Shown: positions 1-8,095 of the stretch, one piece after another
How positions within the stretch are numbered: the stretch's first letter is position 1
How the letters are laid out: each line of letters opens with the position of its first letter
NCBI GenBank assembly: GCA_040384625.1
Contig: JAZKIW010000028.1
Coordinates: 1 to 64,000 of the forward strand
Direction: 5' to 3'
From: CADEEN01 sp040384625
GTDB lineage: Bacteria > Pseudomonadota > Gammaproteobacteria > Burkholderiales > Burkholderiaceae_C
Length of the DNA stretch: 64,000 bases
Notes under the pieces: generated by a model
What the model saw: the letters and a program-made list of their open reading frames with translations, nothing else
Database searches by the model: none
Told to the model about the DNA's origin: nothing
Position numbers and translations under genes: made by a program

Positions 1-1066
1 CGCCGTAGCGCAGCGGCAGGTCGCGGTAGCTCTTGATGCCCTGCTTGAAGATCAGGATATGGCCTGGGCAGTTCATCGGTTTCAGGGCGTAGTCGCGCTT
101 CTCCGACTCCGTCGTGAACATGTTCTCCCGATACTTGTCCCAGTGCCCCGTCGCCTCCCAAAGCGAGCGGTCCAGGATCTGCGGCCCCTTCACTTCCTGG
201 TAGCCGTTGTCGCGGTAGACCGCTCGCATGTACTGCTCGATCTGCTGCCAAACCGTCCAGCCCTTGGGGTGCCAGAAGACAGTCCCGGGCGAGTGCTCGT
301 CGAGATGGAACAGATCGAGCTCGCGACCGAGCTTGCGATGGTCACGCTTCTCTGCTTCCTCGAGCATGGTGAGGTACTGCTGCAGCTCTTCCTTCGTCGC
401 CCAGGCAGTGCCGTAGATGCGCTGCAGCTGCTCGTTGCGGTGGTCGCCGCGCCAGTAGGCGCCGGCCACCTTCATCAGCTTGAAGTGCTTCAACTTGCCC
501 GTCGAGGGCACGTGCGGGCCGCGGCAGAGGTCCTCGAAGGCGCCCTCGCGGTACAGCGACACGTCCTGGTCGGCCGGGATGCCGGCAATGATCTCGGCCT
601 TGTAGTGCTCGCCCTGAGCCTTGAAGTGGGCCACGGCCGCGTCGCGCGGCAGCACGCGACGTTCGACCTTTTCGTCGAGCTTGGCCAACGCCGCCATCTT
701 CGCTTCGATCGCCGTCAGGTCTTCCGGCGTGAACGGGCGCTTGTAGGCGAAGTCGTAGTAGAACCCGTGCTCGATCACCGGGCCGATCGTTACCTGCGCG
801 TCGGGGAACAAGGCCTTGACAGCATAGGCCAGCAAGTGAGCTGTCGAGTGACGGATCAACTCCAGGCCGTCGGCATCCTTGTCGGTGACGATAGCCAGCC
901 TTGCATCGCGGTCGATGTGATGGCTGGTGTCGACCAGTCGACCGTCGACGCGGCCGGCCAGCGCCGCCTTCGCCAAGCCAGCGCCGATCGATGCGGCGAC
1001 CTCCGCCACCGTCACCGCTTGCGCGAACTCACGCTTGGACCCGTCGGGCAGCTGAATCGAGATCAT
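1..1066 (-). CDS. thrS: Threonine--tRNA ligase (partial, N-terminal 355 residues)
   Basis: Cytosolic class II synthetase that charges tRNA-Thr with threonine. The gene runs off the left edge of the window, so only the first 355 codons are present (the family is about 635-640 residues). The N-terminus reads as a TGS domain (residues 1-62). The editing domain follows, with the HxxxH zinc motif HSTAH near residue 75. The start of the catalytic core includes MNCPGH, whose Cys (about residue 333) is the expected zinc/threonine ligand. The ATG at 1066 is preceded by a weak AAGG. Upstream lies an attenuator with its own leader peptide (see 1080-1240), so expression is probably tuned to threonyl-tRNA supply. 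The rest of the usual thrS-infC-rpmI-rplT neighbourhood would lie outside the window. Confidence 0.97.
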   Translation of the reverse strand, partial: MISIQLPDGSKREFAQAVTVAEVAASIGAGLAKAALAGRVDGRLVDTSHHIDRDARLAIVTDKDADGLELIRHSTAHLLAYAVKALFPDAQVTIGPVIEHGFYYDFAYKRPFTPEDLTAIEAKMAALAKLDEKVERRVLPRDAAVAHFKAQGEHYKAEIIAGIPADQDVSLYREGAFEDLCRGPHVPSTGKLKHFKLMKVAGAYWRGDHRNEQLQRIYGTAWATKEELQQYLTMLEEAEKRDHRKLGRELDLFHLDEHSPGTVFWHPKGWTVWQQIEQYMRAVYRDNGYQEVKGPQILDRSLWEATGHWDKYRENMFTTESEKRDYALKPMNCPGHILIFKQGIKSYRDLPLRYG

Positions 1067-1079
1067 GGCAACACCTTCG

Positions 1080-1113
1080 AAAAACAAAAAGCGCGGTACA
1101 AGACCGCGCTTTT
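1080..1113 (-). terminator. Intrinsic terminator (attenuator) in the thrS leader
   Basis: Read on the minus strand, an 11-bp perfect stem (1113-1103 with 1097-1087, core GCGCGGT/ACCGCGC) closes a 5-nt loop. It runs straight into an eleven-base tract with one G (TTTTTGTTTTT). It ends 14 nt before the thrS start codon, so it is inside the leader and not behind a gene. Its 5' arm (AGCGCG, 1110-1105) can alternatively pair with CGCGCT at 1147-1142, just after the leader-peptide stop codon. Confidence 0.88.
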
Positions 1114-1152
1114 CAAGGGGTGGGAAACGAGTGGATAGACGAGCGCGTGCGA

Positions 1153-1200
1153 CTACACCGTGGGCACGGTGTCGCTAGTTCGCGGTGTCATAACCGACAT
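1153..1200 (-). CDS. Putative thrS leader peptide (15 aa, threonine-rich)
   Basis: A short reading frame in the thrS leader encodes MSVMTPRTSDTVPTV. Four of 15 residues are threonine, and they use ACA, ACT, ACC and ACG, one of each threonine codon. A good Shine-Dalgarno (GAGAAGG, 1209-1203) sits 2-8 nt before the ATG. The frame lies between a plausible -10 (1240-1235) and the thrS attenuator. A long hairpin (GCGAC ACCGTG ... CACGGT ... GTCGC, 1175-1149) overlaps its second half, and an outer CGCG/CGCG pairing (1184-1181 with 1147-1144) hides the antiterminator strand. This is the arrangement of ribosome-mediated attenuation, as in the E. coli thrABC and pheST leaders. The peptide itself is inferred from sequence only. 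Confidence 0.72.
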   Translation of the reverse strand: MSVMTPRTSDTVPTV

Positions 1201-1234
1201 GCCCTTCTCGCCCTTGTGCGTTGAGATGGGCATG

Positions 1235-1240
1235 ATTCTA
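1235..1240 (-). promoter_or_regulatory. Probable -10 element for the thrS leader transcript
   Basis: On the minus strand TAGAAT (five of six matches to TATAAT) lies 35 nt upstream of the leader-peptide ATG. This would start transcription near 1228. No convincing -35 is visible at 16-18 nt. It falls just behind the stop codon of the upstream lipoprotein gene. Confidence 0.5.
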
Positions 1241-1253
1241 GTCCACGCCTGCA

Positions 1254-1721
1254 TCAAACGCGGTACAGCTGATTGCCCTCGACCCGCACCCGATCGCCGA
1301 CGCGCAGGTCTCCGAGGCTCCTGTAGTCGAAGCTGCGCACACCACCGCGCTCGAGCTGCACCGTGACACGCAGGGCCTGCTGCTCGCGCCGCGTGTTCTT
1401 TTCGACCTCGTTGCCGATCAGCGCGCCGCTGACCGCGCCGGCCACCGTGCCGACGTTCTTGCCCGAGTTGCTGTCGCCGAACTGGCGACCGACGACCGCG
1501 CCGATGATGCCGCCGAGCACCGCACCGCCGCCCTGAGGCTGCTCACCCGCCGTCCCTATCGGATCAATGCTGCGCACCACGCCATAGGCCACGGTCGCGT
1601 TCGCCGCGCCACCGCGAGACGGGCTGTACACCGGCGCATTCGTCGCCTGCGGGCGGCTGGCACAAGCTGACAGCAGTGTGAGAACCAAGGCCCCCAGCGC
1701 CATGCGCATCGTTGCATGCAT
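1254..1721 (-). CDS. Glycine-zipper 2TM-domain lipoprotein (SlyB/17-kDa antigen-like)
   Basis: 155 residues. A short hydrophobic signal ends in the lipobox LLSAC, so this is a predicted outer-membrane lipoprotein with acylated Cys near residue 20. The middle (about 73-108) holds the alternating-glycine stretch typical of the glycine-zipper 2TM / Rick_17kDa family (GGIIGAVVG ... GAVSGALIG). The C-terminus is a small charged beta-rich tail (RVTVQLERGG, LRVGDRVRVEG). Members are linked to envelope integrity, but the exact role is unknown. The ATG at 1721 has GGAGA five nt upstream and is preferred over later in-frame ATGs. It lies upstream of thrS on the same strand, with thrS having its own leader. 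Confidence 0.85.
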   Translation of the reverse strand: MHATMRMALGALVLTLLSACASRPQATNAPVYSPSRGGAANATVAYGVVRSIDPIGTAGEQPQGGGAVLGGIIGAVVGRQFGDSNSGKNVGTVAGAVSGALIGNEVEKNTRREQQALRVTVQLERGGVRSFDYRSLGDLRVGDRVRVEGNQLYRV

Positions 1722-1825
1722 TTGTGTCTCCAGGTAGGCGGACTGTTGCCGCCACAGACGTGCAACGCGCCGCGCGAGCGATCGTTGATCGAAACAAGTG
1801 GTTTACTCGCCCTTACAAGGAAGGA

Positions 1826-1852
1826 CGCCCGCCGGGCCAAACCCGGCGGGCG
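1826..1852 (-). terminator. GC-rich hairpin after the DUF4331 operon
   Basis: A perfect 11-bp stem (1826-1836 with 1842-1852, CGCCCGCCGGG) has a 5-nt loop and starts 18 bp past the stop codon at 1871. On the minus strand it is followed only by a C/T-mixed tract (TCCTTCCTTGT), so it is a weak or factor-assisted terminator. The hairpin is symmetric and could also act on the other strand. Confidence 0.55.
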
Positions 1853-1870
1853 CTGCGTCAGCGGATTCGA

Positions 1871-2128
1871 TCAGCCCCCTACCGCCTCAGGCTCCGTGTC
1901 CTCCGGCTTGGGTGGGTTGAAAGTGTCGACAGCCACCGGTTCACGGCTGTCGCTGGGCATTGCCGCCAGAGCCCCCATGTACCCGGCCATCCCGGCGCTG
2001 GACTTGCTGGCGCTGGCCGGCACTTCAGCCAGCGGATCGGCTACCGCGACAGGTTCGCTGCTGCCACCGCAGGCGCCGAGCGCCAGCGCCAGCAGCGTGG
2101 GCACCAGGAATCTCGTGATGCGTTTCAT
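1871..2128 (-). CDS. Small predicted lipoprotein linked to a DUF4331 protein
   Basis: 85 residues from the ATG at 2128, which has a strong GAGGAG ribosome site. A longer upstream frame exists but would overlap the preceding gene. The N-terminus is a basic-hydrophobic signal ending in the lipobox LALGAC, followed by a Gly/Ser linker. The remaining 60 residues are Pro/Ala/Ser/Glu-rich with no recognisable fold (PLAEVPASAS, FNPPKPEDTEPE). It starts 10 bp after the stop of the DUF4331 gene, so the two are surely co-transcribed. I do not recognise a family. Function unknown; possibly a tether or accessory for the exported DUF4331 protein. Confidence 0.7.
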   Translation of the reverse strand: MKRITRFLVPTLLALALGACGGSSEPVAVADPLAEVPASASKSSAGMAGYMGALAAMPSDSREPVAVDTFNPPKPEDTEPEAVGG

Positions 2129-2138
2129 GCTGAGCTCC

Positions 2139-3683
2139 TCACTTCGCGCCGGGGGTCGGCGTGAACAGGTAGGGGAAACCGGGCAACAAGGGCACGACCG
2201 CCTGGTCGACTGCATCGTGCAGCTTGAACGCCGTGGCCCCGAGCGGCACGGCAGCCGGGTTGCAGGCAGCGCCGAAGCCGAGCGCGTTGTTGTTGCCGTT
2301 GGCCACGCACAGGCCTCCCATCACCGCCACCAGCGAGATGTCGACGACGTCGTCCTTGGGCCGCCGTCCGTTCGGATAGCCCGCGTTGTCGCTGCCACCG
2401 GCCAGGATGTTGCCGACGATGCCCAGGCGGTTCTGCTGCGCGAAGGGCACCGCGGGAATCGCGGTGTTCAGACGCAGCATCTCCGACGCGACGACATTGG
2501 CCGGCTTGTTGACGCCACCAATGCCGGTCAGGAACGTCGTGACCAAGTCATTGCGTGGCAGGTTCTTCGGCGCGATGCCCGGTAGGCCGAGCGCAATCTC
2601 GAGCAAGGCCGGCAGGGTCGGGTTGGTCACGTAGTCGGCGAACTGGCCATCGTCCTTGGGCTTGCTGGCATTGAAGCGGTCCTTGTCAGGCAAGCCGATC
2701 ACGACTTCATTAACCAGGGGCATGCCCAGGCGCGACACCTGGGTCCAGGCGCCGCCGGCAATGCCGGTCGTCTGGTGACCCTGCTTCGGGTTCGGGTTGA
2801 GCATCGAACCCTGGCGCAGACTGGCCGTAGTCCAGCCGCCGATCACGGTCTCGCTGCCCTTGGTCAGGCAACTCTTGTGCACTTCCATCGCCAGCGACGT
2901 GACATTGGCATCGTCGATCGTGTTCGGCGCGGCGTTGATCAGCGCCGGATCGGTGATCACGCCCACCGGAGCATTGACGAGATCGAAGATCGTCCCGAGG
3001 TTGACCGCAAAGGCCTCCTTGCGCTGGCCGACGAACAGTTTGCCGGGCGTGCTGCAGCCGGGGATGTTGACGTTGTAAATGTGCTGGGCGGCATAGCCGG
3101 CGTAGTCGGGAATCGTCTTGGTGCCGATGTTGTCGACCGGCTTGTCGAAGGTCGCGCTGCCACCGGTGGCATTGGTCACCGCGGCGCGCTGACCACCGCG
3201 ACGATCACCGCGCACGACGTCGACCGTGAACTGCTCGTTCAGGTTGAGGCTGGCCGCATTCGGCGCCGTCACACCGCCGGCCTGGATCAGCGGAATGGCG
3301 ACCATCTTGTCGCCGATCGGCAGCGTGATGCCCTTCAACTTGTTCTTGAAGCGGAACTGGAACGTCAGGTCCTCCTTGGCGTCGCCGTCGTTGTCGATGT
3401 GGATCTCGTACAACGCATTAGGGTCCATCGAGAAGTAGTTCGGACCGCCGTAGGGCGCCTGCAACGGCTGGTAGTTGGCGATGACGGTGACGTAGTCGCT
3501 GCGGCCGGCCTCGTAGCTGCCGAACATGTAGAAGTCGGTGCCGTCGACCTTGGGCTGGGTCGTGATGTAAGGGGCTTCGCGGTGGCTCGAGGCTTGCACG
3601 GGAAGCAGCGAAGCGCTGGTGAACGCCGCGGTCGCGGCGGCGGCAAGCGGCAACAGCCGCAGCAGGTGGGACTTGGGTTTCAT
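2139..3683 (-). CDS. DUF4331 domain-containing secreted protein
   Basis: 514 residues. A cleavable signal peptide (about 1-31, ending near PVQA) is followed directly by SSHREAP, the hallmark opening of DUF4331 proteins. An early GTDFYMF segment and a run DNDGDAKEDLTFQFRF are also typical. The repeated Asp/Asn-rich loops suggest a beta-rich extracytoplasmic fold. Function of the family is not established. The gene heads a two-gene unit with the small lipoprotein downstream and is divergent from fumarase across 164 bp. The ATG at 3683 has AGGAA about 10 nt upstream. Confidence 0.88.
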   Translation of the reverse strand: MKPKSHLLRLLPLAAAATAAFTSASLLPVQASSHREAPYITTQPKVDGTDFYMFGSYEAGRSDYVTVIANYQPLQAPYGGPNYFSMDPNALYEIHIDNDGDAKEDLTFQFRFKNKLKGITLPIGDKMVAIPLIQAGGVTAPNAASLNLNEQFTVDVVRGDRRGGQRAAVTNATGGSATFDKPVDNIGTKTIPDYAGYAAQHIYNVNIPGCSTPGKLFVGQRKEAFAVNLGTIFDLVNAPVGVITDPALINAAPNTIDDANVTSLAMEVHKSCLTKGSETVIGGWTTASLRQGSMLNPNPKQGHQTTGIAGGAWTQVSRLGMPLVNEVVIGLPDKDRFNASKPKDDGQFADYVTNPTLPALLEIALGLPGIAPKNLPRNDLVTTFLTGIGGVNKPANVVASEMLRLNTAIPAVPFAQQNRLGIVGNILAGGSDNAGYPNGRRPKDDVVDISLVAVMGGLCVANGNNNALGFGAACNPAAVPLGATAFKLHDAVDQAVVPLLPGFPYLFTPTPGAK

Positions 3684-3847
3684 GGTCGGTGTTCCTGGTG
3701 GTTAGAGGCTGAGAAGGACAGTGGCTGCTGGCGACCTTGCAGGCCGATGGCCCAGGGTCTGTTCGTTCCATACGCCGCACCCGGTCGATCGGATGCACGG
3801 CCCGGCGGCACAATCCGGATTCGCCACCACGAACGCCCTCACCCGCC

Positions 3848-5380
3848 ATGACCGCCACCCCGATCCGCCGTGCCGATCTCGTCGAGACCGTCGCCGCCGC
3901 GCTGCAATACATCAGCACCTATCACCCGGCCGACTACATCGCCCACCTGGCACGCGCCTACGAACGCGAGCAGGGTCCCGCCGCCAAGGACGCCATCGCC
4001 CAGATCCTGACCAACTCGCGCATGTGCGCCGAAGGACGGCGCCCGATCTGCCAGGACACGGGCATCGTCAACGTCTTTCTCGACGTCGGCATGGACGTGC
4101 GCTGGGAGGGTTTCGGCAGCAGCACACTGGAGGACGCCGTCAACGAAGGCGTGAGCCGGGCCTACCTCGATCCCGACAACAAGTTGCGTGGCTCGGTGCT
4201 CGCCGATCCGCTGTTCTCGCGCAAGAACACCAAGGACAACACCCCGGCGGTGATCCACACCCGGCTCGTGCCGGGCGACAAGGTCGACGTGACGGTCGCG
4301 GCCAAGGGCGGCGGCAGCGAGAACAAGAGCAAGTTCGTGATGCTCAACCCGAGCGACAGCGTGGTCGACTGGGTGCTGAAGACGGTGCCGACTATGGGGG
4401 CGGGATGGTGCCCGCCGGGCATGCTCGGCATTGGCGTCGGTGGCACGGCGGAGAAGGCGATGCTGATGGCCAAGGAATCGCTGATGGATCCGATCGACAT
4501 GCACGAGCTGCTCGAACGTGGCCCGGCCAACAAGACAGAGGAAATGCGCATCGAGCTGTACACCAAGGTCAACGCGCTGGGCATCGGCGCGCAGGGTCTG
4601 GGTGGCCTGACCACCGTGCTCGACATCAAGATCGCGACCTACCCGACACACGCGGCCAGCCTGCCGGTGGCGATGATCCCGAACTGCGCCGCCACCCGCC
4701 ACGCTCATGTCACGCTGGATGGCTCGGGCCCGGTATACCTCGATCCGCCGAGCCTTTCGCTGTGGCCCGACGTGCACTGGCAGCCCGACGTGAAGAAGAG
4801 CAAGCGAGTGAACCTCGACACCTTGACCAAGGCCGAGGTGGCGAGCTGGCAGCCTGGTGACACCCTGCTGCTGAACGGCAAGATGCTGACCGGGCGCGAT
4901 GCCGCCCACAAGCGCATCCAGGACATGCTGGCCAAGGGCGAGCCATTACCGGTGGATTTCACGAACCGGGTCATCTACTACGTCGGCCCGGTCGACCCGG
5001 TGCGCGACGAGGTGGTCGGTCCGGCCGGCCCCACCACCGCGACCCGCATGGACAAGTTCACCGAGATGATGCTCGCCCGAACCGGCCTGATCTCAATGAT
5101 CGGCAAGGCCGAACGCGGGCCGGTCGCGATCGAGGCGATCAGCAAGCACAAGAGTGCGTACCTGATGGCCGTCGGCGGCGCTGCCTACCTGGTGGCCAAG
5201 GCGATCAAGTCCGCCAGGGTCGTCGGCTTCGCCGACCTCGGCATGGAGGCGATCTACGAGTTCGAGGTCAAGGACATGCCAGTCACGGTGGCGGTGGATT
5301 CCACCGGCACCAGCGTCCACAACACGGGGCCCAAGGAGTGGTCGGCGAGGATCGGGAACATCCCGGTCGCCGTGGCCTGA
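3848..5380 (+). CDS. fumA: Class I fumarate hydratase (iron-sulfur, FumA-like)
   Basis: Reversible hydration of fumarate to L-malate in the TCA cycle. 510 residues, the length of single-chain class I fumarases in which alpha and beta parts are fused. Cysteines expected to hold the [4Fe-4S] cluster appear in SRMCAEG and PICQDTG (about residues 60 and 68) and PNCAATRHAH (about 280). The C-terminal domain carries DSTGTSVHNTGP. The start was set at ATG 3848, where similarity begins; a frame extension to 3737 reads as low-complexity leader. CACAAT at about 3812 could be a -10. This class is oxygen-sensitive, so a second, class II fumarase elsewhere in the genome would not be surprising. Confidence 0.95.
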   Translation: MTATPIRRADLVETVAAALQYISTYHPADYIAHLARAYEREQGPAAKDAIAQILTNSRMCAEGRRPICQDTGIVNVFLDVGMDVRWEGFGSSTLEDAVNEGVSRAYLDPDNKLRGSVLADPLFSRKNTKDNTPAVIHTRLVPGDKVDVTVAAKGGGSENKSKFVMLNPSDSVVDWVLKTVPTMGAGWCPPGMLGIGVGGTAEKAMLMAKESLMDPIDMHELLERGPANKTEEMRIELYTKVNALGIGAQGLGGLTTVLDIKIATYPTHAASLPVAMIPNCAATRHAHVTLDGSGPVYLDPPSLSLWPDVHWQPDVKKSKRVNLDTLTKAEVASWQPGDTLLLNGKMLTGRDAAHKRIQDMLAKGEPLPVDFTNRVIYYVGPVDPVRDEVVGPAGPTTATRMDKFTEMMLARTGLISMIGKAERGPVAIEAISKHKSAYLMAVGGAAYLVAKAIKSARVVGFADLGMEAIYEFEVKDMPVTVAVDSTGTSVHNTGPKEWSARIGNIPVAVA

Positions 5381-5449
5381 GCCGTCCACGGGCGGCCGGG
5401 CCCCACGCACAACCTTGCGACAATCGGCCATCGACCGAGCCCAGATCCC

Positions 5450-6793
5450 ATGTCCACCCACATCCTGCAATCCCTCCCCGTCGGCGAACGCGTCGGCATC
5501 GCCTTCTCCGGTGGCCTGGACACCAGCGCTGCGGTGCACTGGATGCGCGCCAAGGGTGCGATCCCCTGCGCCTACACGGCCAACCTGGGCCAGCCCGACG
5601 AGAGCGACTACGACGAGATCCCGCGCAAGGCGCAAGCCTACGGCGCCGACATCGCGCGCTTGATCGACTGCCGCTGGCAGCTGGTTGCCGAGGGGATCGC
5701 CGCGATCCAGTGCAACGCCTTCCACATCAGCACTGGGGGCGCCACCTACTTCAACACCACCCCGCTCGGCCGTGCCGTCACAGGCACATCTCTGGTGGTC
5801 GCGATGCGCGAGGACGGCGTCAACATCTGGGGTGATGGCAGCACCTACAAGGGCAACGACATTGAGCGCTTCTACCGCTATGGCCTGCTCGCGAATCCGG
5901 GTCTGCGCATCTACAAGCCCTGGCTCGACCAGCGCTTCATCGACGAGCTCGGCGGCCGCACCGAAATGAGCGAGTACCTCGTCAAGGCCGGATTCGACTA
6001 CAAGATGAGCACCGAGAAGGCCTACTCGACCGACTCCAACATGCTCGGCGCGACGCACGAAGCCAAGCACCTCGAGTTCCTGAACAGCGGCATGCACATC
6101 GTCAACCCGATCATGGGGGTCGCCTTCTGGCGCGACGACGTCGCGGTGAAGGCAGAGACGGTCAGCGTGCGTTTCGAGGAAGGCCAACCGGTAGCGCTGA
6201 ACGGACGCACGTTCGCGGACGCCGTGGGCCTCTTCGAGGAGGCCAATCGCATCGGCGGCCGCCACGGCCTGGGCATGTGCGACCAGATCGAGAACCGGAT
6301 CATCGAGGCCAAGAGCCGCGGCATCTACGAAGCACCCGGCATGGCCCTGCTGCACATCGCCTACGAGCGCCTGGTGACCGGCATCCACAACGAGGACACG
6401 ATCGAGCAGTACCGCAGCAACGGCCGCCGCCTCGGCCGCCTGCTCTACCAAGGGCGCTGGTTCGACCCGCAATGCCTGATGCTGCGCGAAACGGCGCAGC
6501 GCTGGGTCGCGCGTGCAGTGACCGGCGAAGTGACCCTCGAACTGCGCCGCGGCAACGACTACTCGATCCTCGACACCACCAGTCCGAACCTGACCTACCA
6601 CCCCGAACGCCTGACGATGGAAAAAGGCGCCGGCGCCTTCACCCCCGCCGACCGCATCGGTCAGCTGACGATGCGCGACCTCGACATCGCCGACACGCGA
6701 CACAAGCTCGGCGTGTACGGCAAGGTCGGTCTGATCGGCAGCGGCAGCGAGGGCGCGATTCCGCTGCTTAGCCAGCTCGAACAGAAGGCGTAG
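5450..6793 (+). CDS. argG: Argininosuccinate synthase
   Basis: Condenses citrulline and aspartate with ATP to give argininosuccinate, the penultimate arginine step. 447 residues, exactly the length of the E. coli-type enzyme (the other bacterial type is about 400). The PP-loop AFSGGLDTSAA is at residues 18-28, followed by GATYFNTTPLGRA and DGSTYKGNDIERFYRYG, all characteristic of this subfamily. There is no clear Shine-Dalgarno before ATG 5450. A GACAAT hexamer about 27 nt upstream, in the 69-bp gap after fumarase, is a plausible -10, giving a very short leader. Confidence 0.97.
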   Translation: MSTHILQSLPVGERVGIAFSGGLDTSAAVHWMRAKGAIPCAYTANLGQPDESDYDEIPRKAQAYGADIARLIDCRWQLVAEGIAAIQCNAFHISTGGATYFNTTPLGRAVTGTSLVVAMREDGVNIWGDGSTYKGNDIERFYRYGLLANPGLRIYKPWLDQRFIDELGGRTEMSEYLVKAGFDYKMSTEKAYSTDSNMLGATHEAKHLEFLNSGMHIVNPIMGVAFWRDDVAVKAETVSVRFEEGQPVALNGRTFADAVGLFEEANRIGGRHGLGMCDQIENRIIEAKSRGIYEAPGMALLHIAYERLVTGIHNEDTIEQYRSNGRRLGRLLYQGRWFDPQCLMLRETAQRWVARAVTGEVTLELRRGNDYSILDTTSPNLTYHPERLTMEKGAGAFTPADRIGQLTMRDLDIADTRHKLGVYGKVGLIGSGSEGAIPLLSQLEQKA

Positions 6794-6926
6794 GCCGCCC
6801 CTGACAAAGGTTCCGCCTGAGGAAGGGCTGGTCCCTGGCCGCCCGAGGTTGCCAAGTCGATCGACATGCTCGAACATCGTGCGTTCACCCGCCGCCGCGT
6901 GAGCGACAAGGCAACAAGGAGACTCG

Positions 6927-7601
6927 ATGAAGCTCTACCACCATCCGGCATCGACCACCAGCCGCCCGGTGATGCTGTTCGCTGCAGAGAACCGGGTGCC
7001 GCTGGAGATGCAGGTCGTCGACCTGTTCACCGGCGAGCACTATCAGGCCCCGTTCCTGGCGGTGAACCCGAACCATCTGGTTCCCGTCCTCGAGGACGGG
7101 GACTTCCGCCTGACCGAGAGTTCGGCGATCCTGAAGTACCTGGCCGACAAGGTCGACTCGCCGCTGTACCCGAAGGGGCTCCAGCAGCGCGCACGGGTCA
7201 ACGAGCGCATGGACTGGGTCAACACCCAGCTCTGCCGCGACTTCGCCTACGGCTTCGTCTATCCGCAGATCTTCCCGTTCCACAAGCGGCGCAGCGAAGA
7301 GTCGCAGGCGGCGACCCTGCAATGGGGCAAGGAGCGTGCGCAAGGTTGGCTCAAGGTGCTCGACGAGCACATCCTGGGCAACGGCAACGCCTACGTCTGC
7401 GGCAATGCGATGACGATCGCCGACTACTACGCGGCGTCCTTCGTCGCCCTGGGCGAAGTGCTCGGCGGCGACTACGCCGCCTACCCTAACCTGCAACGCT
7501 GGCTGGCGCGCATGAAAGCGCTGCCGAACTGGAAGGCCGTCAATGGCGCGATCGACGGCTACGCGGCCTCGCTCGATCGCAAATCGATGGAGTGCGTCTG
7601 A
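6927..7601 (+). CDS. Glutathione S-transferase family protein
   Basis: 224 residues. The N-terminal thioredoxin-fold domain (1-80) begins MKLYHHPAST, has the cis-proline region NHLVPVLEDG and the glutathione gamma-glutamyl site TESSAILKYLAD. An all-alpha C-terminal domain (about 90-210) follows. The Ser/Thr cluster at positions 9-12 is where theta-like GSTs keep the catalytic hydroxyl. A strong AAGGAGA precedes ATG 6927. The 133-bp gap after argG shows no convincing terminator. The gene is followed within 2 bp by a VOC-family gene, so the two probably act on related substrates. Substrate unknown. Confidence 0.93.
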   Translation: MKLYHHPASTTSRPVMLFAAENRVPLEMQVVDLFTGEHYQAPFLAVNPNHLVPVLEDGDFRLTESSAILKYLADKVDSPLYPKGLQQRARVNERMDWVNTQLCRDFAYGFVYPQIFPFHKRRSEESQAATLQWGKERAQGWLKVLDEHILGNGNAYVCGNAMTIADYYAASFVALGEVLGGDYAAYPNLQRWLARMKALPNWKAVNGAIDGYAASLDRKSMECV

Positions 7602-7603
7602 CG

Positions 7604-8095
7604 ATGATCCGCAAACTGCACCACAGCGCCTACCGCTGCCGCGACTCGGAAGCGACGCGGCGCTTCTACGAGGATTTCCTCGGCCTGCCTCTGGCCAGCA
7701 CGCTGGAGATCAACGAAACCATGAGCGGTCGCGCGACCGAGACCCTGCACACCTTCTACCGCCTCGACGACGGCTCCTTCATTGCGTTCTTCGAAGCCGG
7801 AGACTTGCCCTTCGAGTTCAAGGCGCAGCACGACTTCGACCTGCACATCGCGCTCGAAGTCGATGCGCCGGTGCTGCCCACGATGCTGGCCAAGGGCCGC
7901 GCCGAAGGCATCGAGACACGCGGCATCTCGCGCCACGGCTTCATCGACTCCATCTACTTCCGCGATCCGAACGGCTATGTGGTCGAGCTGTGTGCCAAGG
8001 CCTCCCTCCACGACACCGCGATGGATCCGGCGTTCAACGGAGCCCGGGAGAAGCTGCAGCGCTGGACGGCGGCGCACTCCGTGGCGGCTCGCTGA
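7604..8095 (+). CDS. VOC family protein (glyoxalase/dioxygenase superfamily)
   Basis: 163 residues with two vicinal-oxygen-chelate modules. HHSAYRCRDSEATRRFYEDFLG opens the first with a metal-ligand His. DFDLHIALEV and FIDSIYFRDPNGYVVELC form the second, with His and Glu ligands. It lies 2 bp behind a glutathione transferase. I start at ATG 7604; a GTG at 7592 inside the preceding gene is also possible. The 3' end overlaps the convergent MscS gene by 62 bp. Could be a glyoxalase I-like or ring-cleaving enzyme; the substrate cannot be told from sequence. Confidence 0.9.
   Translation: MIRKLHHSAYRCRDSEATRRFYEDFLGLPLASTLEINETMSGRATETLHTFYRLDDGSFIAFFEAGDLPFEFKAQHDFDLHIALEVDAPVLPTMLAKGRAEGIETRGISRHGFIDSIYFRDPNGYVVELCAKASLHDTAMDPAFNGAREKLQRWTAAHSVAAR

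Noticed and set aside
59..1138. Long plus-strand reading frame of 359 codons
   Set aside because: Antisense to thrS; the minus strand gives a full threonyl-tRNA synthetase sequence. The plus frame is a GC-rich shadow.
5093..6877. 594-codon minus frame across fumA and argG
   Set aside because: Val/Asp/Arg/His-rich composition typical of the reverse complement of high-GC genes; both plus-strand genes are well-supported enzymes.
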